A stretch of DNA of 56,181 nucleotides, from positions 1-56,181 of the forward strand of contig NZ_CABHOU010000097.1 in assembly GCF_902168175.1 (NCBI RefSeq). Direction: 5' to 3'. This DNA is from an uncultured Chitinophaga sp. Lineage in GTDB: Bacteria; Bacteroidota; Bacteroidia; Chitinophagales; Chitinophagaceae. The notes beneath the pieces are model-generated. The model made no database searches, had not been told where the DNA came from, and saw only the letters and a program-made list of their open reading frames with translations. The stretch's first letter is position 1. Each line of letters opens with the position of its first letter. Position numbers and translations under genes: made by a program. Below, one piece after another: positions 17,729-28,800 of this stretch.

Positions 17729-20071
17729 ATGAAAAGAAGTATTCTCTCTTTTTTTGCACTGCTCTTATGTATGTACGCAGTTGCCCAGGATTCTGCCAAA
17801 CGCCGGTTTAACGGTCCGGCCATGTCATTGTTCGCCGATTCGGGTAAATTATCTACCGGCGATTACATGCTCCATCTCGAAGAGGTTTACCAACTGGTAG
17901 ACCGTGTACAGGCAGCAAGTGAACTGCGTTTCGAGATCATCAACATCAAAAGAGAAATAGATGAAAACGATACGGCCTTAAAAACTGTAAGCGAAAGCCT
18001 GAACGTGTACGCCAGTACCCTTAACATCCGCAACCTGCAAACTTACCGGATATTGTTGCACAGTATAACAGCCGACCTCGACCGCCACCAGGGAGAGATT
18101 GATACGGCTTCTGTAAGGATGGAACGGTTGAAAAAGGAGATGCTTTCGCTTCGTAAAGATACGCTGCTGCGCCAGCTGATGCGCGATTCTGCCTTACGTG
18201 CTACATTTAGTCCACAGCTTAAAGATCTGCGGAAGAAACTGAGGTTTACCGACAGTACTTTGCATAACAGTATTACTTATGTGAACCAGCTGAAGCTGCA
18301 TGCCTCTTTCTGCGCCATCACAGCCTCGGAACTCACCAATAAAGTGAACGGGCAACTGACCCGCCTTAGCGTTCGTGCTTTTGGTAAAGAGTACGGTTAT
18401 TTATGGGAGATAGATGCGGATACCTCGTCTCCCGCGCTGGAAAAGCAGTTGCGTAAGTCGTACAAGGGCGAGAAACGTGCGCTGGATTACTACCTCGCCG
18501 ACGCCGGTATGAACCGCCTGCTGCTTATCCTGTTCGCCGTAGCATTTTTCTGGTGGCTGCGTCGCAACCTCCGCCGCATGAAACGCATGAACGCAATGGA
18601 TGAACTGGACAACCACGGCATTGTATATATCATTAAACAACCACTGGCCAGCACCTTTGCATTCATGTTATGTATGGCGCCGTTGTTCGATCTGGATGCA
18701 CCGGCAGGTTATGTAGGTTTCATCCAGTTTTTGCTGCTCATTGCCCTAACCTTCCTCTTCCGTAAGCAGTGGCCACGTACACTTTTTTACTACTGGCTTG
18801 GCGTTGTGGGCTTGTTTATCCTGTACTCATTCTCGGGCCTGGCTGCCGTCCCTTCTTTTGGACAGCGCATCTGGATAATCATACTCAACCTTTTATCGGT
18901 GGGACTGTGGCTGTTGTTTTATTTCAGGGTTACAGAGCAGGTGCCGTTAAAAAGGTTTGTGAAGATGGTACTCATCATCAATATTATATTAAACCTGCTG
19001 GCAGTCACCTGTAACCTGTTCGGCAGACTTACCCTGTCGCAGATATTCAGTACGGCCGCGATATTTACCTTTACGCAGGCCATTGCACTTTCCGCCTGTT
19101 ACCGCATATTTACCGAATCGCTTTTGTTGCAGGTAACATGCAGTCGCCTCGAAAAAGACATCCGTAACCCGTTCGATGCCAAAGAGGTAATTGAAGGGTT
19201 CAGAAAGATGGTATTAATGATGGCGGTGTTTATATGGCTGATCGTATTTACTACCAACCTCAGTATTTATAATTCAATATACAATGGTCTGTCCAAACTG
19301 CTGGCTACTCAGCGTACCATTGGCAGTATTTCATTTTCGCTCGGAAGTGTGGTGTTGTTCTTCATCATTATTTGGGTAGCGCATATGCTGCAACGTTACA
19401 TTAGTTACTTTTTCGGGGATGTTAATGATGAAGAGGAAGGAGTGAAAGGTTCGCGTTCGAAACTGGTGATCACCCGCCTGATCGTACTGGCAGGCGGTTA
19501 CCTATTAGCCGTGGCCGCATCCGGACTGCCTGTAGACAAAATCACCATCGTACTTGGTGCATTAGGTGTTGGTATTGGTATGGGCCTTCAGAATATCGTA
19601 AACAACTTCGTTTCCGGCATCATCCTCATATTCGATCGTCCCCTGCAAATCGGTGATGCTATTGAAGTAGGCGATACGGCGGGCCGTGTGAAAGAAATTG
19701 GTTTACGTTCCAGTACCATATATACAGAAGATGGGGCAGAAGTAATTATCCCGAACGGTGATATCCTTTCGCAACAGATCACCAACTGGACACTCAGTAA
19801 CAACAACAGGCGTGTAGAACTTGACCTTTCAGTAGCCACCGACATGCAGAAAGATGAATTATCGGCCCTGCTTAAAACGACCATTCTTTCCTCCGAACAG
19901 GTACTGCGCAAACGGGAGCCGCTGGTATTAATAGAATCGGTTACAGAAGGAGAATACGGGCTGAAGATCTACTTCTGGTGTACAGATGTGCAGAAGTCGG
20001 ATTGGATACGGAGTGAGGTGAGGTATTTGGTGTATACGGTGTTGAGGGAGAAGAATGTAGTGGTGAAATAA
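17729..20071 (+). CDS. MscS-family mechanosensitive ion channel, large multi-span type
   Basis: A 780-residue membrane protein. After a signal peptide (residues 1-20, ending AVAQ), a ~240-residue periplasmic region rich in charged helices and coiled coil follows, then about ten transmembrane segments. The MscS pore helix and beta domain read VLGALGVGIGMGLQNIVNNFVSG (from about residue 607), FDRPLQIGDAIEVGDTAGRVKEIGLRSSTI and EVIIPNGDILSQQITNW. The overall plan resembles MscK/KefA-type channels, which open under membrane tension and release solutes after osmotic downshock. It stands alone, between two terminated or single-gene units. The ATG at 17729 is preferred, being directly followed by a normal signal sequence. 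Confidence 0.9.
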   Translation: MKRSILSFFALLLCMYAVAQDSAKRRFNGPAMSLFADSGKLSTGDYMLHLEEVYQLVDRVQAASELRFEIINIKREIDENDTALKTVSESLNVYASTLNIRNLQTYRILLHSITADLDRHQGEIDTASVRMERLKKEMLSLRKDTLLRQLMRDSALRATFSPQLKDLRKKLRFTDSTLHNSITYVNQLKLHASFCAITASELTNKVNGQLTRLSVRAFGKEYGYLWEIDADTSSPALEKQLRKSYKGEKRALDYYLADAGMNRLLLILFAVAFFWWLRRNLRRMKRMNAMDELDNHGIVYIIKQPLASTFAFMLCMAPLFDLDAPAGYVGFIQFLLLIALTFLFRKQWPRTLFYYWLGVVGLFILYSFSGLAAVPSFGQRIWIIILNLLSVGLWLLFYFRVTEQVPLKRFVKMVLIINIILNLLAVTCNLFGRLTLSQIFSTAAIFTFTQAIALSACYRIFTESLLLQVTCSRLEKDIRNPFDAKEVIEGFRKMVLMMAVFIWLIVFTTNLSIYNSIYNGLSKLLATQRTIGSISFSLGSVVLFFIIIWVAHMLQRYISYFFGDVNDEEEGVKGSRSKLVITRLIVLAGGYLLAVAASGLPVDKITIVLGALGVGIGMGLQNIVNNFVSGIILIFDRPLQIGDAIEVGDTAGRVKEIGLRSSTIYTEDGAEVIIPNGDILSQQITNWTLSNNNRRVELDLSVATDMQKDELSALLKTTILSSEQVLRKREPLVLIESVTEGEYGLKIYFWCTDVQKSDWIRSEVRYLVYTVLREKNVVVK

Positions 20072-20156
20072 TTGTGACGATCCTCCCCCGCAGCAGAACG
20101 GCTTTTTTACACCACATTTTTATCTTTAGAACAACTAACTTGGCTATAAAAAGAAC

Positions 20157-20609
20157 ATGCTGCAACTGGTACGCACGGACTCTTCGAACCAGGACTTTCG
20201 GGACCTGGTACAACTGCTGGACGCCTATCTTTCGGTGAAGAATGGCGACCAGGACGCCTTTTTTTCTTCTTATAACAAAATTGACCAGATCAAAAATGTA
20301 GTGGTGGCATATGAAGATGAGAGGGCAGTTGCCTGTGGCGCTTTTAAAGCCTGCGAGGGCATGGCGGAGATAAAGCGGATGTACGTTCGCGAAGACTGTC
20401 GTGGTCGTGGACTGGCAGGGCAGGTGCTGAAGGAGCTGGAACTGTGGGCTGCACACTCGGGCTATTCGTTTTGTATACTCGAAACTGCGAAGTTTATGCC
20501 CGATGCGGTAGGCCTTTACCGCAAACATCAGTATGAAATAATTCCTAATTACGGGCAGTACATAGGTGTGGAGGATAGTGTGTGTATGAAAAAAGCCGTA
20601 CGTCCATAA
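20157..20609 (+). CDS. GNAT-family N-acetyltransferase
   Basis: A 150-residue protein with the GNAT fold. The acetyl-CoA pyrophosphate loop reads RGRGLAGQVL, preceded by the strand AEIKRMYVRED and followed by LETAKFMPDAVGLYRKHQYEII, the usual C-terminal motif with the Tyr that protonates leaving CoA. The substrate is unknown. A TATCTTTA element at 20121-20128 (one mismatch to TAnnTTTG) lies 29 nt upstream and could be its promoter. It converges with the cupin gene. Confidence 0.85.
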   Translation: MLQLVRTDSSNQDFRDLVQLLDAYLSVKNGDQDAFFSSYNKIDQIKNVVVAYEDERAVACGAFKACEGMAEIKRMYVREDCRGRGLAGQVLKELELWAAHSGYSFCILETAKFMPDAVGLYRKHQYEIIPNYGQYIGVEDSVCMKKAVRP

Positions 20610-20710
20610 ACCAGGTTATGGAATGATGCCCAGGCGTTTTTATACCTGCAGGGAGCAGCTCAAAGGTTAATAGTAAAGCGTCAAAACTAAACCGGGCACC
20701 TATACATTCA

Positions 20711-21073
20711 TCACAACGTAATAAACAGAGATTTCCGCCGCATGGGGATGATGTTCTTCGTGCGGTGGCCTTTCCCTTCTGTATCTTCCAGCAGCAGTAC
20801 GTCCCCGCCCTTAAAACGTCTTATCTCCCCTAAAGAAGTTTCAATTTCAATCTCCCCGTCGATCAGTACCAGGTACTGGCGTTGTGGTGCATTGTGAAAG
20901 TCGTAGTCGTACGAAGGTTCTACTTCGCGGAAGATGATCGACTTTACGGGTAAGCCACTCGACAACCAGCCGATTTCGCCGGCTTCGTTCATCGGTACGG
21001 TCACATCCTCAAAGTGGCTGTCGCCGTTCGCATCGCTGTAAATGCCTGTTACGGGATATAATTGTGTGTTCAT
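20711..21073 (-). CDS. Small cupin-domain protein
   Basis: A 120-residue single-domain cupin. The segment FHNAPQRQYLVLIDGEIEIETSLGEIRRFKGGDVLLLEDTEGKGHRTKNI has the spacing of the two cupin motifs, with the typical G-E-I...G-D turn; the metal-binding His set is only partly present. Function is unknown; such proteins are found as isomerases, dioxygenases or sensors. Its ATG overlaps the stop of the upstream esterase by four bases (ATGA), so the two are translationally coupled and may act on related compounds. Confidence 0.75.
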   Translation of the reverse strand: MNTQLYPVTGIYSDANGDSHFEDVTVPMNEAGEIGWLSSGLPVKSIIFREVEPSYDYDFHNAPQRQYLVLIDGEIEIETSLGEIRRFKGGDVLLLEDTEGKGHRTKNIIPMRRKSLFITL

Positions 21074-21687
21074 TTGAATACAAGTTGGTTTGCGAGATTA
21101 ATTTCGTCCTGCGAAATGGTATGGCCCATGTTATCGTATATCCGATCGGTAACGTCGGCATTCATGTTTTTAAGAATGTTAACGGTGGCGTGTACCCTTT
21201 CCACTGGCACATGTGGGTCTGGATTACTGGTGCCGATGAATACCGGGGTTTGGCCGAAATCGCCTTTATAGTTGTCGGGGTAAATTTTGTCGCCGATCAG
21301 TCCGCCGGTGAAGGCCACCGCACCGCCGTACTTCGCCGCGTTGCGGGTAACGAACTCCATCGTAAGGCAAGCCCCTTGGGAAAAGCCGAGGAAGTAAATG
21401 TTCTCTTTCATGATGCCCGCAGCTTCCACTTCCTTCACCACATCGGTCAGTACTTCCAGTGCTGAGCTTAAGAAAGGCTCATTCTGGGCAGGCGGCGCCA
21501 TAAACGAGTAAGGGTACCAGGTATTGTTGGTCGCCTGTGGCGCCAGCAGCGCATATCCATCAACGTTCAGGTAATTGGCGATCGATAATATATCTTCTGC
21601 CGATCCGCCTCGTCCGTGAATCATGATCAATGCCTTTTTCGCTTCGTTAATGTCCGTTCCTGCGGTAACTATTTTCTTGCTGTGCAT
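21070..21687 (-). CDS. Cytoplasmic carboxylesterase/phospholipase-type alpha/beta hydrolase
   Basis: A 205-residue hydrolase of the Abhydrolase_2 (carboxylesterase/lysophospholipase, YpfH/EstB-like) group. MIHGRGGSAED is the oxyanion region, GFSQGA places the nucleophile Ser at 103, DPHVP supplies the Asp, and NMGHT supplies the His. No signal peptide, so it acts in the cytoplasm. It is followed, with a 4-base ATGA overlap, by a cupin gene, a pairing I recall as common for this group in Bacteroidetes, often beside ring-cleaving dioxygenases that are absent here. Confidence 0.85.
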   Translation of the reverse strand: MHSKKIVTAGTDINEAKKALIMIHGRGGSAEDILSIANYLNVDGYALLAPQATNNTWYPYSFMAPPAQNEPFLSSALEVLTDVVKEVEAAGIMKENIYFLGFSQGACLTMEFVTRNAAKYGGAVAFTGGLIGDKIYPDNYKGDFGQTPVFIGTSNPDPHVPVERVHATVNILKNMNADVTDRIYDNMGHTISQDEINLANQLVFK

Positions 21688-22234
21688 ACCTTTTGTTTTT
21701 ACAGATACGAATTTCAGCTATTCTATTGATAGTAAGTACAATAGGGATAATCTGTGTAACAGAAACGGAGATTTGTCCATCCGGGGAGGTAGCATTTTGT
21801 GAGAAGCGATCAGTTTTGGCTGTTTTTTAGGGTGTGACCACTTCGGGCCTGCATCTCTTGCTGTTTAAATAGTCTGCGGATAGGTCACGTCCTGAAATAG
21901 GTTTACACTGGTTATTAAATACTCCTGATTCGGGTTTACATGACGGCTGCTTGGTCCTGTTTTCGGTTTGCCAGCCTGTTACGCTTTGTTTTCCATTTCA
22001 GGCTTAGTTTTCCGGTAGCCTTGCTGTAGATCTTGTCCAATATTATCAGTTTAAGGGGTGGATGTGATGCGTTCCTAAAGTATGGATAGAGTAAGGAGAG
22101 TGTATGGTGAAGCGGAGGGTAAGCGGACGGTGAGCGGACGGTGAGACATGTTTTTGGGTGCGTGGGTGTAATTGCGACACTGATCCGAAGACCAGCGTCC
22201 CATGTTACGGCTTATATTTTAAAGTAGCGTTGGT
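21688..22234. other. 547-bp intergenic region
   Basis: Between the esterase start and the response-regulator stop. It contains three tandem copies of an 11-bp unit AGCGGAcGGTG (22111-22143, first copy diverged) and no supported gene. The minus-strand esterase promoter must lie in its left end; I see no good -7 match, only TATCTGTA about 35 nt upstream of the ATG. Confidence 0.5.
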
Positions 22235-22648
22235 CTATTTACCTATGAACGAAAGCATGTGGTGCGCGATATCCTTAAACGAAGCAAGGTCGCTTGGCTT
22301 AATTACGTAATCGGCTACCCCTAGTTCAATACTTTTCGCTTTGTAAATGGGGGAACTTGATGTACTCCAGATGATTTTGGGAATACCAAGGTAGCGGCCG
22401 TGGTGGTTCAGGGCTTCTACTACCTCTACCCCGGTCAGTTCCGGTATGTTGTAGTCAAGTATAAGAAGGGCAGGCAACTCTCCGTCACTTATCTGCTCCA
22501 GGTAGTTCACGAACTTTTTACCATTCGTTATGCATACTATCTGCCAGCTCGGGTCAATTTCGGTGAAGGCGTTTCTTAATAATTCATGGTCGTCGGAATC
22601 ATCTTCCGCCAACAGGATCAGCCGGTTTGAGTGGCCTAAAAATTGCAT
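22235..22648 (-). CDS. Single-domain response regulator (CheY-like receiver)
   Basis: A 137-residue receiver domain with no output domain. The acidic pair is LLAEDD (residues 15-17), the phosphoacceptor is Asp65 in LLILDYNIP, the switch Ser/Thr lies in IIWSTSSS, and the conserved Lys is in YVIKPSD. It resembles the Rcp1-type receivers that relay phosphate between kinases. It is divergent from the giant HAMP-repeat kinase with 173 bp between starts, so partnership with that kinase or the downstream REC-kinase is likely. A TAATTTTG -7 match (22668-22675, minus strand) sits 20 nt upstream. Confidence 0.9.
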   Translation of the reverse strand: MQFLGHSNRLILLAEDDSDDHELLRNAFTEIDPSWQIVCITNGKKFVNYLEQISDGELPALLILDYNIPELTGVEVVEALNHHGRYLGIPKIIWSTSSSPIYKAKSIELGVADYVIKPSDLASFKDIAHHMLSFIGK

Positions 22649-22667
22649 GTAATGGTAGAGTTTAAAT

Positions 22668-22675
22668 CAAAATTA
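22668..22675 (-). promoter_or_regulatory. Candidate -7 element (TAATTTTG) for the response regulator
   Basis: Exact match to TAnnTTTG on the minus strand, 20 nt before the ATG at 22648, in the divergent region shared with the large kinase. No convincing -33 box. Confidence 0.35.
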
Positions 22676-22821
22676 CGCATAAAAAAGAATTACTGATATA
22701 TAACTCGTAAAACCAATGTACTTAAGCCAATTAAAATAGTGTTTGAAGTTGTACCATAATCCATCTTCATACTGATTGTTAGACTTATATCGTAACGTCC
22801 TCGTATTCTAATACCTCTATC

Positions 22822-25800
22822 ATGACAAGCCGAAAGAAAAATCCCGGTAAAAATACTGTGCCCGGAGAAGTTGTGGAAATAATTCCACGAAAATCCACAA
22901 TGTCTGCCCGGAAAGCAATTAAGCCCGAGCCCGAAACGCTGTCCGACGATCTGGACCTCCGTAACTTATTACAGGTATTGGCGGAGGTAAAGAATGGTAA
23001 CTTCAGCGCACGTATGCCGATGGATAACCTTGGCATCAGCGGCAAAATATGTGATACCCTCAATGATATTATAGCCCTCAACGAAACCCTGGTAGAGGAG
23101 TTGAACCTGGCCCGTAATACAATCGGCATCCAGGGTAAACTTAATCACCGTGTTACCCTGCCCCGTACTGCCCGTGGCTCATGGAACACGGCGGTAAGTT
23201 CTATCAACACCCTCATTTCCGACTTGGTACACCCCACTATCGAAATCGCTCACGTAATCAGCTCGGTGGCCAAAGGCAACCTCTCGCAGGAAATGACCCT
23301 TCAGATAGAAGGTCACGTGCTGCAGGGGGAATTTGCGCGTATTGCCACGGAGGTAAACGGGATGGTGAAACAGCTGAACCTGTTTAGCCGTGAGGTAACA
23401 CGTGTGGCGCGTGAGGTAGGTTCGGAAGGTAAACTGGGAGGACAGGCAAAGGTAAAAGATGTAGCAGGTGTGTGGAAGGACCTTACCGATTCGGTAAACC
23501 AGATGGCGGGTAACCTTACCGCGCAGGTGCGTAACATCGCGGATGTAACCACGGCGGTGGCTAAAGGCGACCTTTCCAAAAAGATCACGGTGGATGTACA
23601 GGGTGAGATCCTGGAGCTGAAAGATACGATCAATACGATGGTGGACCAGCTGAACTCCTTCTCCTCCGAAGTAACGCGTGTGGCCCGTGAGGTGGGTACG
23701 GATGGTAAACTGGGCGGTCAGGCTGAAGTAAAAGGGGTAGCCGGTACCTGGAAAGATTTGACGGACTCTGTAAACCAGATGGCCTCGAACCTTACCGGCC
23801 AGGTACGTAACATTGCCGAGGTAACTACCGCGGTAGCACGTGGCGACCTGTCGCGCAAGATTACGGTGGACGTAAAAGGAGAGATCCTTGAGCTGAAGAA
23901 TACGATCAATACGATGGTGGACCAGCTGAACTCTTTCTCTTCCGAAGTTACGCGTGTGGCGCGTGAGGTAGGATCGGAAGGTAAGCTGGGCGGACAGGCT
24001 ACGGTAAAAGGCGTAGGTGGTGTGTGGAAAGACCTTACCGATTCGGTAAACCAGATGGGTGGTAACCTTACCGCCCAGGTACGTAACATTGCGGATGTAA
24101 CTACGGCCGTGGCCAGCGGCGACTTATCACGCAAGATTACGGTGGACGTTAAAGGAGAGATCCTGGAGCTGAAGAACACGATCAATACGATGGTGGACCA
24201 GCTGAACTCCTTCGCATCGGAAGTAACACGTGTGGCACTGGAAGTAGGTACGGAAGGTAAACTGGGCGGCCAGGCGAAAGTGCAGGGTGTGGGTGGTACC
24301 TGGAAGGATTTGACAGAATCGGTAAACCAGATGGCGTCGAACCTTACCAACCAGGTGCGTAACATCGCCGAAGTAACAACGGCGGTGGCGCTGGGTGACC
24401 TTTCTAAAAAGATTACGGTGGATGTGGCAGGAGAGATCCTGGAGCTGAAGAAGACGATCAATACGATGGTGGACCAGCTAAACTCCTTCGCATCGGAAGT
24501 AACGCGTGTGGCACTGGAAGTAGGTACGGAAGGTAAACTGGGCGGCCAGGCGAAAGTGCAGGGCGTGGGCGGTACCTGGAAGGATTTGACAGAATCGGTG
24601 AACCAGATGGGATCGAATCTTACCAACCAGGTACGTAACATCGCCGAAGTAACCACCGCGGTGGCGAAAGGTGACCTGTCGCGTAAGATTACGGTGGATG
24701 CGAAAGGTGAGATCCTGGAATTAAAGAGTACGATCAATACGATGGTGGATCAGTTGAACTCATTCGGTTCCGAAGTATTCCGTGTGGCACGTGAAGTAGG
24801 TTCCGAAGGTAAACTGGGTGGACAGGCAGACGTACCAGGTGTGGAAGGACTCTGGAAAGATTTGACGGACTCTGTAAACATCATGGCCTCTAACCTTACC
24901 TCACAGGTACGTAACATCGCCGAAGTAACAACGGCGGTGGCTAACGGTGACCTGAGCCGTAAGATTGAGGTGGACGTAAAAGGAGAAATATTAGAGCTGA
25001 AGAATACGATTAACACGATGGTGGAACAGTTGCGCGCATTTGCTTCGGAAGTAACGCGCGTGGCCCGTGAGGTAGGTACAGAAGGTAAACTGGGTGGGCA
25101 GGCACACGTGCCGGGCGTAGGTGGTACCTGGAAAGACTTGACCGACTCTGTAAACCAGATGGCCGGTAACCTTACTGACCAGGTGCGTAACATTGCCGAT
25201 GTGGCCATTGCGGTGGCGAATGGTGACATGAGCCGTAAGATTACGGTGGACGTACGTGGAGAAATATTACAGCTGAAAGAAACGCTGAACACGATGGTGG
25301 ACCAGCTGCGCGCCTTCGCATCGGAAGTAACGCGTGTGGCCCGTGAGGTGGGTACCGATGGTAAACTGGGCGGCCAGGCTTTCGTACCGGGTGTTGCAGG
25401 TACCTGGAAGGATTTGACGGATTCTGTAAACCAGATGACCGGTAACCTTACCAGCCAGGTGCGTAACATTGCCGAAGTAACCAAGGCGGTGGCATCGGGT
25501 GACCTTTCCAAGAAAGTAACGATCGACGTAAAAGGTGAGATCCTCGATCTGAAAAATACGATCAACACAATGGTGGACCAGCTGAACTCCTTCGCCTTCG
25601 AAGTAACGCGTGTGGCGCGTGAAGTAGGTACGGAAGGTAAGCTGGGCGGTCAGGCCGAAGTGCAGGGCGTGGGTGGTACCTGGAAAGATCTGACGGACTC
25701 GGTGAACATGATGGCCTCCAACCTTACCAACCAGGTGCGTGGTATCGCGAAGGTGGTAACGGCGGTGGCTACCGGTAACCTGAAACAAAAACTCTCCATT

Positions 25801-28800
25801 GTATCACGTGGTGAGGTGGCGCAGCTTACAGAAACGATCAATGAAATGATCGATACGCTGGCACTGTTTGCCGACCAGGTAACAACGGTGGCGCGTGAAG
25901 TAGGTGTGGATGGGCGACTGGGTGGACAGGCGAGTGTGCCGGGTGCATCTGGTATCTGGAAAAACCTGACGGAGAACGTAAACCAGCTGGCAGAGAACCT
26001 GACCACGCAGGTACGTGCGATTTCCGCGGTGGCCTCAGCGGTAACTAAAGGAGATCTTACCCAAATGATACGGGTGGAAGCGAAAGGTGAGGTGGAAGAG
26101 CTGAAAGATACCATTAACCAGATGATCGCCAACCTGAAACAAACAACCCTGCGTAACCAGGAACAGGACTGGCTGAAATCGAACCTTGCTACGTTTACAC
26201 AAATGCTGCAGGGCCAGAAGGATTTGAACACGGTAACCCGCCGTATCCTCTCCGAGCTGGCGCAGGTGGTAAACGCGCAGAAAGGTATGTTCTATATCCT
26301 CGAACAGGAAGAAGAACTGAGAAACCCCAAACTGAAACTATTTGCTGCATATGCCTTCGGCGACGAAATGCAAAGCTCCCGCGAGTTCTCGCTGGGTGAA
26401 GGACTGGTTGGGCAGTGTGCTGTGGAGAAAGAACGTATCCTCATCACCAATGTACCCGGCGATTATATTAAAATAGGTTCAGGTTTAGGACAGGCGCCGC
26501 CGGTAAACCTGATCGTACTGCCGGTATTATTTGAAACAGAAATTAAGGCGGTAATCGAACTGGCTTCCTTCGACTCGTTCTCTGAAACGCATCTGGACTT
26601 CCTTAGCCAGCTGACGGAAAGTATCGGTATCGTACTGAACACGATCGAGGCCAACTCCCGTACAGAAGATCTGCTGGAACAATCACAGTCGCTGGCCGAT
26701 GAGTTGAGAAGAACGAACGAAGAGCTGCAGGATAAAGCGCACCTGCTGGTGAAACAAAAGGACGAAGTGGAAGAGAAAAACAAAGAGGTGGAAGAAGCAC
26801 GTAAATCGCTGGAAGAAAAGGCCGAACAGCTGCAGCTTACCTCCAAGTACAAATCTGAGTTCCTTGCAAATATGTCGCATGAGTTGCGTACACCGCTTAA
26901 CTCGCTGCTCATCCTCGCACAGCAATTGTACGAAAACCACGATGGTAACCTTAATGAGAAACAGGTACGTTACGCCAAAACGATCCACAGCTGCGGTGAC
27001 GACCTTATCCAACTGATCAACGACATCCTCGACCTGTCGAAGATCGAAAGCGGTTACATTTCTACCGACTTCATTAAAGTAAGGTTCAACGAAGTAATCG
27101 GCTTCGTGGAAACCACCTTCAAACATATCTCTGAAAGTAAAAACCTGCGTTTTGGTATTGAGGTAGAAGATAAGCTCCCGCAAACACTCGAAACAGACGT
27201 GCAGCGATTGAACCAGATATTAAAGAACCTGCTCTCCAACGCGTTCAAGTTCACCGAAAAAGGCGAGGTGAAACTCCGCATCTATGAAGCACACCGTAAC
27301 TGGAAAATGGTGAACGACAGTCTTGAAAAAGCAGATCGTGTAGTAGCATTTGAGATCAGGGATACAGGTATTGGTATTTCGAAAGATAAGCAAGGCATCA
27401 TCTTTGAGGCCTTCCAGCAGGCCGAAGGTTCTACGAGCCGTAAGTATGGTGGTACAGGCCTTGGTTTGTCGATCAGCCGTGGTTTGGCCGATCTGTTAGG
27501 AGGATCAATAGAACTGGAAAGTGAAGCGGGTTTTGGCAGTACGTTTACGCTCTTCCTGCCGCTGGCTTACAACCCGGCTGCTATTAAGCGGGAAAAACAA
27601 AGCAGCCTTACCGTGTCGGAATATCATTTAAGCGAAGGCAGTTCTGTGCAAACGGTGAAGCTGGCCGAGGCGAAGGAACTGGAAGGCATGAATGAGATCA
27701 TCAACGAAATTGGCGATGACCGTACCAATGTAATGGATACAGATAAAGTGGTACTGATCGTAGAAGATGATGTGCGTTTTGCGAAGATCATGCAGGAGAA
27801 AGCACACGAGATGGGATTGAAAGTGGTGGTAGCTACGGGCTTCGGCGACGTATTCGATCTTACCAATAAATTTCAGCCCATTGCCGTAACGCTCGATGTA
27901 AAACTACCCGATGCGAGCGGCTGGAGAATTCTTGATCTGTTTAAAAATGATGTAAACCTTCGTCATATTCCTATCCACCTGATATCTGGTGAGGAAAACC
28001 GCTTACTGGCTATGCACCGCGGTGCCCGTAGCTTCAACCTTAAACCGTTGAAAACGGAAGACCTGGCAATATTGTTCAAGAGCATCATCGAACAAAGTCA
28101 GCGTAAGAAAAAGCGGGTGCTGGTTATTGAAGATAACGAACCCGATGCTTCGCAGATAGCACGTATTCTCGATAATGGAGAGTTAATACAGCTGGAGTTT
28201 GTGGATAATGGAAAAGCAGCATTGGACAGTTTGAGCCAGGGCGCGTTCGACTGTATTATTGCAGATTATATGTTGCCCGATGTGGAAGGTGCCGATCTGT
28301 TTTCGAACATCCAGTCGCTGAACAGGTATAATTCTACGCCGGTTATTGTATATTCGGCAAAGGATTTCTCTACCAAGGAAAAAGCGAAGCTGAAGCAATA
28401 TGCCAATAAGATACTTTTGAAAGACGTAAATTCACTTGATCTGTTGTTGGAAGAAACGGTACAGCAACTCCATATTCATCATGAAAGCCTGTTGCCCGAG
28501 AAGAAAAAGCTGATAGAAGATCTCCGTTCACAAAGGGATGTATTAAGCCATAAAAGTGTGCTGGTGGTGGATGATGATGTACGTAACCTCTTCGCCCTTA
28601 CCACGGCCTTTGAACGCTACCATATCAATACCATCACCGCGGAAAGCGGCCAGGAAGCAATGAATATTTTAAGCGAGAATAATGAGATCGATATCGTGTT
28701 AATGGATATTATGATGCCGGAAATGGATGGCTACGAAACCATGCAGAAGATTCGCCGCGAACATAAAAACAGCGCATTGCCCATTATTGCCGTAACCGCG

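Noticed and set aside
23718..25568. Long antisense frames (339 and 272 codons) opposite the HAMP repeats
   Set aside because: They are periodic mirror images of the 276-bp repeats, with low-complexity composition, and arise from the codon bias of the real gene on the other strand.
23380..26140. CRISPR-like or mobile repeat array
   Set aside because: The 276-bp repeats are in frame, have no spacers and encode HAMP modules.
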